Source: Candidatus Omnitrophota bacterium
GTDB taxonomy: Bacteria > Omnitrophota > Gorgyraeia > Gygaellales > JAHJCI01
Direction: 5' to 3'
Length of the DNA stretch: 9,966 bases
Assembly (NCBI GenBank): GCA_018813085.1
Contig: JAHJCI010000162.1
Location: forward strand, 1-9,966
Under the pieces are notes generated by a model. That model made no database searches, was not told where the DNA came from, and saw only the letters and a list, made by a program, of their open reading frames with translations. This document shows positions 7,189-9,966 of the stretch, piece after piece; the first letter of the stretch is position 1, and each line of letters begins with the position of its first letter. Both the position numbers and the translations under genes were made by a program.

Positions 7189-7217
7189 AATCTAACACAT
7201 TTTAGCGCTTATGTCAA
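7189..7217 (-). promoter_or_regulatory. Minus-strand promoter for the diguanylate cyclase gene
   Basis: Read on the minus strand, a perfect TTGACA (7217-7212) is followed by a 17-base spacer and TAGATT (7194-7189), 4 of 6 to the -10 consensus. Transcription would start near 7182 and give a leader of about 225 bases that contains copy B and both flanking hairpins before the cyclase ATG at 6957. It is a prediction from motif match only. Confidence 0.5.
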
Positions 7218-7268
7218 CCCTGGTTAGCTTGCAATATTCATATTAAAAGCAGTATAAATATATTTCTC

Positions 7269-7296
7269 TTGCTGTGCGAGGGAATAATGGTATAAT
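7269..7296 (+). promoter_or_regulatory. Extended -10 promoter for pta
   Basis: A perfect TATAAT (7291-7296) is preceded by TGG, giving an extended -10 (TG-N-TATAAT). A weak -35 (TTGCTG, 7269-7274) lies 16 bases upstream. Transcription would begin near 7303, about 50 bases before pta. A second TATAAT at 7324-7329 lacks a -35 partner. Copy B lies upstream of this promoter, so it would not be in the pta message. Confidence 0.6.
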
Positions 7297-7353
7297 AATT
7301 TTTCCCAAAATACCCGATTATTTTATAATAGATTTAGAAATTTATCAAGAGCT

Positions 7354-8295
7354 ATGCATGATATCGTCCGTATAATAAGAGAAAAGGCAAAGGTCGAAAC
7401 CAAGACAATAGTTTTACCTGAGTCCAAAGATCCCCGCATACAAGAGGCAGCCCGAATCATTGAAAAAGAGGGAATTGCTCGAATTTTACTTCTTACCCCG
7501 GAGGATATGGATACTGAATCGAGACAGAGGTACTGCGAAGATTTTTTCAATTTACGCAAAGATAAGGGCATGACCATTGAGCGCGCAAGGCAGATTATCT
7601 CTGAGCCGCTTTATTATGCTGCGATGATGGTACGTAATAACGCCGCAGACGGTTTTGTTGCCGGAGCCTGTTATACGACTCCGGAAGTTGCCCGGGCGGC
7701 CATTTATTGCCTTGGCACAGACCCGGCAATAAAAATTGCCTCCAGTTGCTTTATTATGGTATTTCCCGATAGAACCATGGGTGCAGGGGGGGTTTTTGTT
7801 TTTGCTGATTGCGGCATTATCCCGCAGCCCGATAGTCAACAACTGGCTTATATATCTATATCAGCTGCAGAATTAGCTAAAGAGGTCCTTCAAATAAGCC
7901 CGCGCATTGCTTTATTAAGTTATTCCTCCAAGGGGTCCGGTAAGGGTGAGCAGGTAGTAAAGGTCAGAGAAGCGCTTAAGCTTATTCGCCAGATAAAACC
8001 CGAACTTTTAGTTGACGGAGAACTGCAGCTGGATGCTGCGATTGTTCCGCAAGTGGCAAAGGCAAAAAAAGCCGATGCGGTATTGCAAGGCAGGGCTAAT
8101 GTATTAATATTTCCCGAATTAAGTTCAGGCAATATCAGCTATAAGTTGGCGCAGAGGCTTGCTAATGCGCGGGCTATAGGGCCGCTGATTTTGGGGTTAG
8201 ATCATCCCTGCAGCGACTTATCAAGGGGATGCCTTGTAGAAGATATTGTTGATTGCGTGGCAGTAACCGCAATAAGGGCGCAATCCCTGAAATAG
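7354..8295 (+). CDS. pta: Phosphate acetyltransferase, short (catalytic-domain) form
   Basis: Pta, 313 residues, one PTA/PTB domain without the regulatory N-terminal domains of long enterobacterial Pta. It exchanges acetyl-CoA and phosphate for acetyl-phosphate and CoA. The opening (IIREKAKVETKTIVLPESKD) is the usual one for the short form. SYSSKGSG (189-196; family SFSTKGSA) is a conserved substrate-binding loop. DGELQLDAAIVP and GRANVLIFPELSSGNISYKL (from G246) follow, and IGPLILGLDHPCSDLSRGC ends the domain. A phosphate butyryltransferase is the main alternative, but the GRANVLIFPELSSGN block and the acetate kinase next door favour acetate. The ribosome-binding site is weak (AAGAG just before the ATG). 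The gene starts the pta-ackA-panD-lipA run behind its own predicted promoter. Confidence 0.93.
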   Translation: MHDIVRIIREKAKVETKTIVLPESKDPRIQEAARIIEKEGIARILLLTPEDMDTESRQRYCEDFFNLRKDKGMTIERARQIISEPLYYAAMMVRNNAADGFVAGACYTTPEVARAAIYCLGTDPAIKIASSCFIMVFPDRTMGAGGVFVFADCGIIPQPDSQQLAYISISAAELAKEVLQISPRIALLSYSSKGSGKGEQVVKVREALKLIRQIKPELLVDGELQLDAAIVPQVAKAKKADAVLQGRANVLIFPELSSGNISYKLAQRLANARAIGPLILGLDHPCSDLSRGCLVEDIVDCVAVTAIRAQSLK

Positions 8296-8307
8296 CTAAT
8301 ATTACAG

Positions 8308-8327
8308 ACTAGATACTAGTATCTAGT
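8308..8327. repeat. 20-bp perfect palindrome between pta and ackA
   Basis: ACTAGATACTAGTATCTAGT reads the same on both strands. It fills nearly half of the 43-base gap between the pta stop and the ackA ATG and ends 11 bases before that ATG. As RNA it can fold only as a hairpin with a small loop cut from its centre. It has no U-run and is not GC-rich, so it is not a usual terminator. An operator, an RNA processing site or a small intergenic repeat are all possible. Confidence 0.8.
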
Positions 8328-8338
8328 ATTGAAAACAT

Positions 8339-9406
8339 ATGAATATTCTGGTTATCAATTGCGGGAGTTCATCGATAAAATACGATTTGTTTGACATGCC
8401 TTCGCAAAAGAGTTTAGAGCGCGGAGTAATTGAGCATATCGGCGAGAAAGGCAGTAGAATCAGGGATCATTACTCTGGCCTGAAAATAATTTTAAGCAGG
8501 ATCGCCAAGGTTGAGGGAATCGGCCATCGAGTGGTGCACGGCGCAGAGAAGTTCCGGAAGCCGGTTCTTGTAAATAATAAGGTACTTTCCGATATCCGTG
8601 CCTGCAGTAAGCTTGCGCCGCTTCATAATCCGGCTAATCTTGAAGGAATAGCAGCTTGCCGCCGTTTACTGGGAAGCAACATTCCGCAGGTAGCGGTTTT
8701 TGATACCGCTTTTTATTTCCAGCTCCCTGAGTACGCGTATATTTATGCTCTTCCCTATAATTTATACGCAAACTTCGGCATAAGAAGGTATGGCTTCCAC
8801 GGCATAAGCCATGAATACGTTGCCAAGAAAGCCGCTCTCACTTTGAAAAAACCCTTGCGAAGTTTAAACCTTATTACATGTCATCTGGGTAACGGTTGCA
8901 GCATTACCGCTATAAAAAAAGGCCGCGCCATAGATACAAGTATGGGGTTTACTCCTTTGGAAGGATTGGTTATGGGTACCCGCTGCGGAGACATAGATCC
9001 TGCAATAATTACGTATCTGGCCAGATATAAAGGCTGGACTCTTGAGAGAATTGACCAGGTCTTGAACAGGCAAAGCGGCTTACGCGGTATTTCAGGCCAG
9101 AGCAACGATATGCGAAGGTTAAAGGCCAAGGCCGCAAAGGGTAATAAGCGTGCAAGGCTGGCTATAGATATATTCGTTTACCGCATCAGAAAATATATCG
9201 GCGCATATTTGGCAGTTATGGGAGGCTGCGATGCTATAGTTTTTACCGGAGGTATGGGAGAAAATCAGAAGGGCATCAGGAATAGAATCTGCTCAAAAAT
9301 TTTTGATAATATGAAATCCAGGCCGCGCATCCTGGTAATTCCTACCAGGGAAGAATTAATGATTGCGCGCAAGATTTATGATATAATAAATAAAAAGATA
9401 ACTTAG
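8339..9406 (+). CDS. ackA: Acetate kinase, compact form
   Basis: AckA, 355 residues, converts acetyl-phosphate and ADP to acetate and ATP: substrate-level phosphorylation after Pta. Key family residues are all present: N7 in the N-terminal NCGSSS loop, R64 and H67 in GHRVVHG, D122 in FDTAF, H182 in HLGNG, R215 in GTRCGDIDP, and PTREEL at 335-340. The usual length is near 400. The missing 40-45 residues come from two places: the N-terminal domain before GHRVVHG, and the stretch just before PTREEL. The catalytic motifs are untouched, so it should be active. FDTAFYFQLPEYAYIYALP carries Tyr where most members have His. The start is fixed by the MNILVINCGSSS opening. No Shine-Dalgarno site is obvious. 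It follows pta by 43 bases containing a palindrome and is most likely in the same transcript. Confidence 0.94.
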   Translation: MNILVINCGSSSIKYDLFDMPSQKSLERGVIEHIGEKGSRIRDHYSGLKIILSRIAKVEGIGHRVVHGAEKFRKPVLVNNKVLSDIRACSKLAPLHNPANLEGIAACRRLLGSNIPQVAVFDTAFYFQLPEYAYIYALPYNLYANFGIRRYGFHGISHEYVAKKAALTLKKPLRSLNLITCHLGNGCSITAIKKGRAIDTSMGFTPLEGLVMGTRCGDIDPAIITYLARYKGWTLERIDQVLNRQSGLRGISGQSNDMRRLKAKAAKGNKRARLAIDIFVYRIRKYIGAYLAVMGGCDAIVFTGGMGENQKGIRNRICSKIFDNMKSRPRILVIPTREELMIARKIYDIINKKIT

Positions 9407-9441
9407 GGGTTAAAGCGAAGTAAGCCGTCAGGTCGATAGAA

Positions 9442-9804
9442 ATGTTACGTATAATTTTAAAATCCAAAATTCACCGGGCCAGAATTACCGAGGCACAGCT
9501 TTATTATACAGGCAGCGTTACTGTTGATTCTCTGCTTATGCGGGCTGCTGATATTCTTGACGGAGAAAAGGTTGAGCTTTTGAACCTCAATACCGGAGAG
9601 CGTATAGAAACTTATGCTATCAGCGGTAAAGAGGGCTCCGGGGCTATCTGTTTAAACGGCCCTGCGGCACGCAAGGGGTATGTCGGCGATGAAATAATCA
9701 TCCTTGCTTATTGCATGGTAGACGAGCGTCAGGCTCGTGAATTTAAGCCAAAAATTATTTTTGTGGATGAAGAGAATCACCCGAAGAAAGACTCGCCTGC
9801 CTGA
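9442..9804 (+). CDS. panD: Aspartate 1-decarboxylase precursor
   Basis: PanD, 120 residues, makes beta-alanine from L-aspartate for pantothenate and CoA synthesis. The proenzyme cuts itself between G24 and S25 (YYTGSVTVD), and S25 becomes the pyruvoyl cofactor. The other known active-site residues are in place: K9, H11, R12, R54, Y58 (proton donor), N72 and A75 in LNGPAARKGYVGD. The length is close to the family norm. The last dozen residues (DEENHPKKDSPA) look like a non-conserved tail and overlap the lipA start by 38 bases. It starts 35 bases after ackA, on the same strand, with no clear ribosome-binding site. It probably shares the pta-ackA transcript and serves the CoA supply behind acetyl-CoA metabolism. 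Confidence 0.94.
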   Translation: MLRIILKSKIHRARITEAQLYYTGSVTVDSLLMRAADILDGEKVELLNLNTGERIETYAISGKEGSGAICLNGPAARKGYVGDEIIILAYCMVDERQAREFKPKIIFVDEENHPKKDSPA

Positions 9805-9966
9805 TTTCTTCAGGCAAGATATTCCCGATTCCAGGATTCTGGAAAGATTTCGCTCTTTGAAAAAACAAGGAGTGAATACGGTTTGCCTTGAGGCAATGTG
9901 CCCGAATTGGTCGGGCTGTTTATCAAAGAATTCCCCTGCCTTCATGATTTTAGGCGACCGTTGCAC
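9767..9966 (+). CDS. lipA: Lipoyl synthase, N-terminal part (cut by window end)
   Basis: The first 66 residues of LipA, a radical-SAM enzyme that inserts two sulfurs into protein-bound octanoyl groups to make lipoyl cofactors. RLPDFFRQDIP is the usual lead-in. NTVCLEAMCPNWSGC carries the auxiliary 4Fe-4S cysteines C40, C45 and C51 in the LipA-specific CX4CX5C pattern. FMILGDRC ends the window at C66, the first cysteine of the radical-SAM CX3CX2C motif. The frame is open back to the ATG at 9767 inside panD. There is no later ATG, GTG or TTG in frame before the conserved region, so the 38-base overlap with panD is favoured. The ribosome-binding site is poor. Translation is probably coupled to panD. 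The remainder of the gene, about 220 residues, lies outside. Confidence 0.9.
   Translation, partial: MKRITRRKTRLPDFFRQDIPDSRILERFRSLKKQGVNTVCLEAMCPNWSGCLSKNSPAFMILGDRC

Noticed and set aside
9652..9966. 104-codon minus-strand open frame at the right edge
   Set aside because: It is antisense to panD and lipA, whose catalytic residues are explicit. It is rich in residues expected from a complement frame.

Overview
The window is ordinary bacterial chromosome from a probably anaerobic, fermentative organism. The lineage is inferred only. Domain style, leader repeats, moderate-to-low GC and the mix of ferredoxin-type Etf, a short-hinge Smc and a compact acetate kinase suggest an uncultured group such as Candidatus Omnitrophota. 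Nothing read here proves that.

Layout from left to right. Positions 1-145 hold a nested-hairpin repeat (copy A) that runs into the start of an electron-transfer flavoprotein pair: etfB (146-925) and a ferredoxin-fused etfA (937-2145). Positions 2146-2302 are an AT-rich control region with a 10-bp periodic array and a strong sigma70-type promoter. A 59-residue helix-turn-helix gene follows (2303-2482), then a large smc gene (2516-5743). Converging on smc from the minus strand is a GAF-GGDEF diguanylate cyclase gene (5794-6957). Its upstream gap (6958-7353) holds a second copy of the repeat (copy B) and two divergent promoters. The plus-strand set pta (7354-8295), ackA (8339-9406), panD (9442-9804) and the 5' end of lipA (9767 to the window edge) closes the window.

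How the genes fit together. EtfAB with two extra 4Fe-4S clusters is the type linked to flavin-based electron bifurcation and ferredoxin or NADH chemistry. Pta and AckA convert acetyl-CoA to acetate with ATP formation. PanD supplies beta-alanine for CoA, and LipA makes the lipoyl cofactor of 2-oxoacid dehydrogenases. The right-hand cluster is therefore centred on acetyl-CoA and its cofactors. Smc serves chromosome organisation, and the GGDEF protein makes c-di-GMP.

The most unusual signals are five. (1) Two copies of a hairpin repeat carry compensatory base changes in their stems, next to the starts of unrelated genes. (2) Overlapping hairpins inside that repeat cannot all form at once. (3) The Smc hinge is only about 60 residues. 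(4) A 10-bp phased array lies upstream of a near-leaderless HTH gene. (5) A 20-bp perfect palindrome sits between pta and ackA. I found no phage, CRISPR, toxin-antitoxin or defence system, and no complete undescribed multi-gene system.
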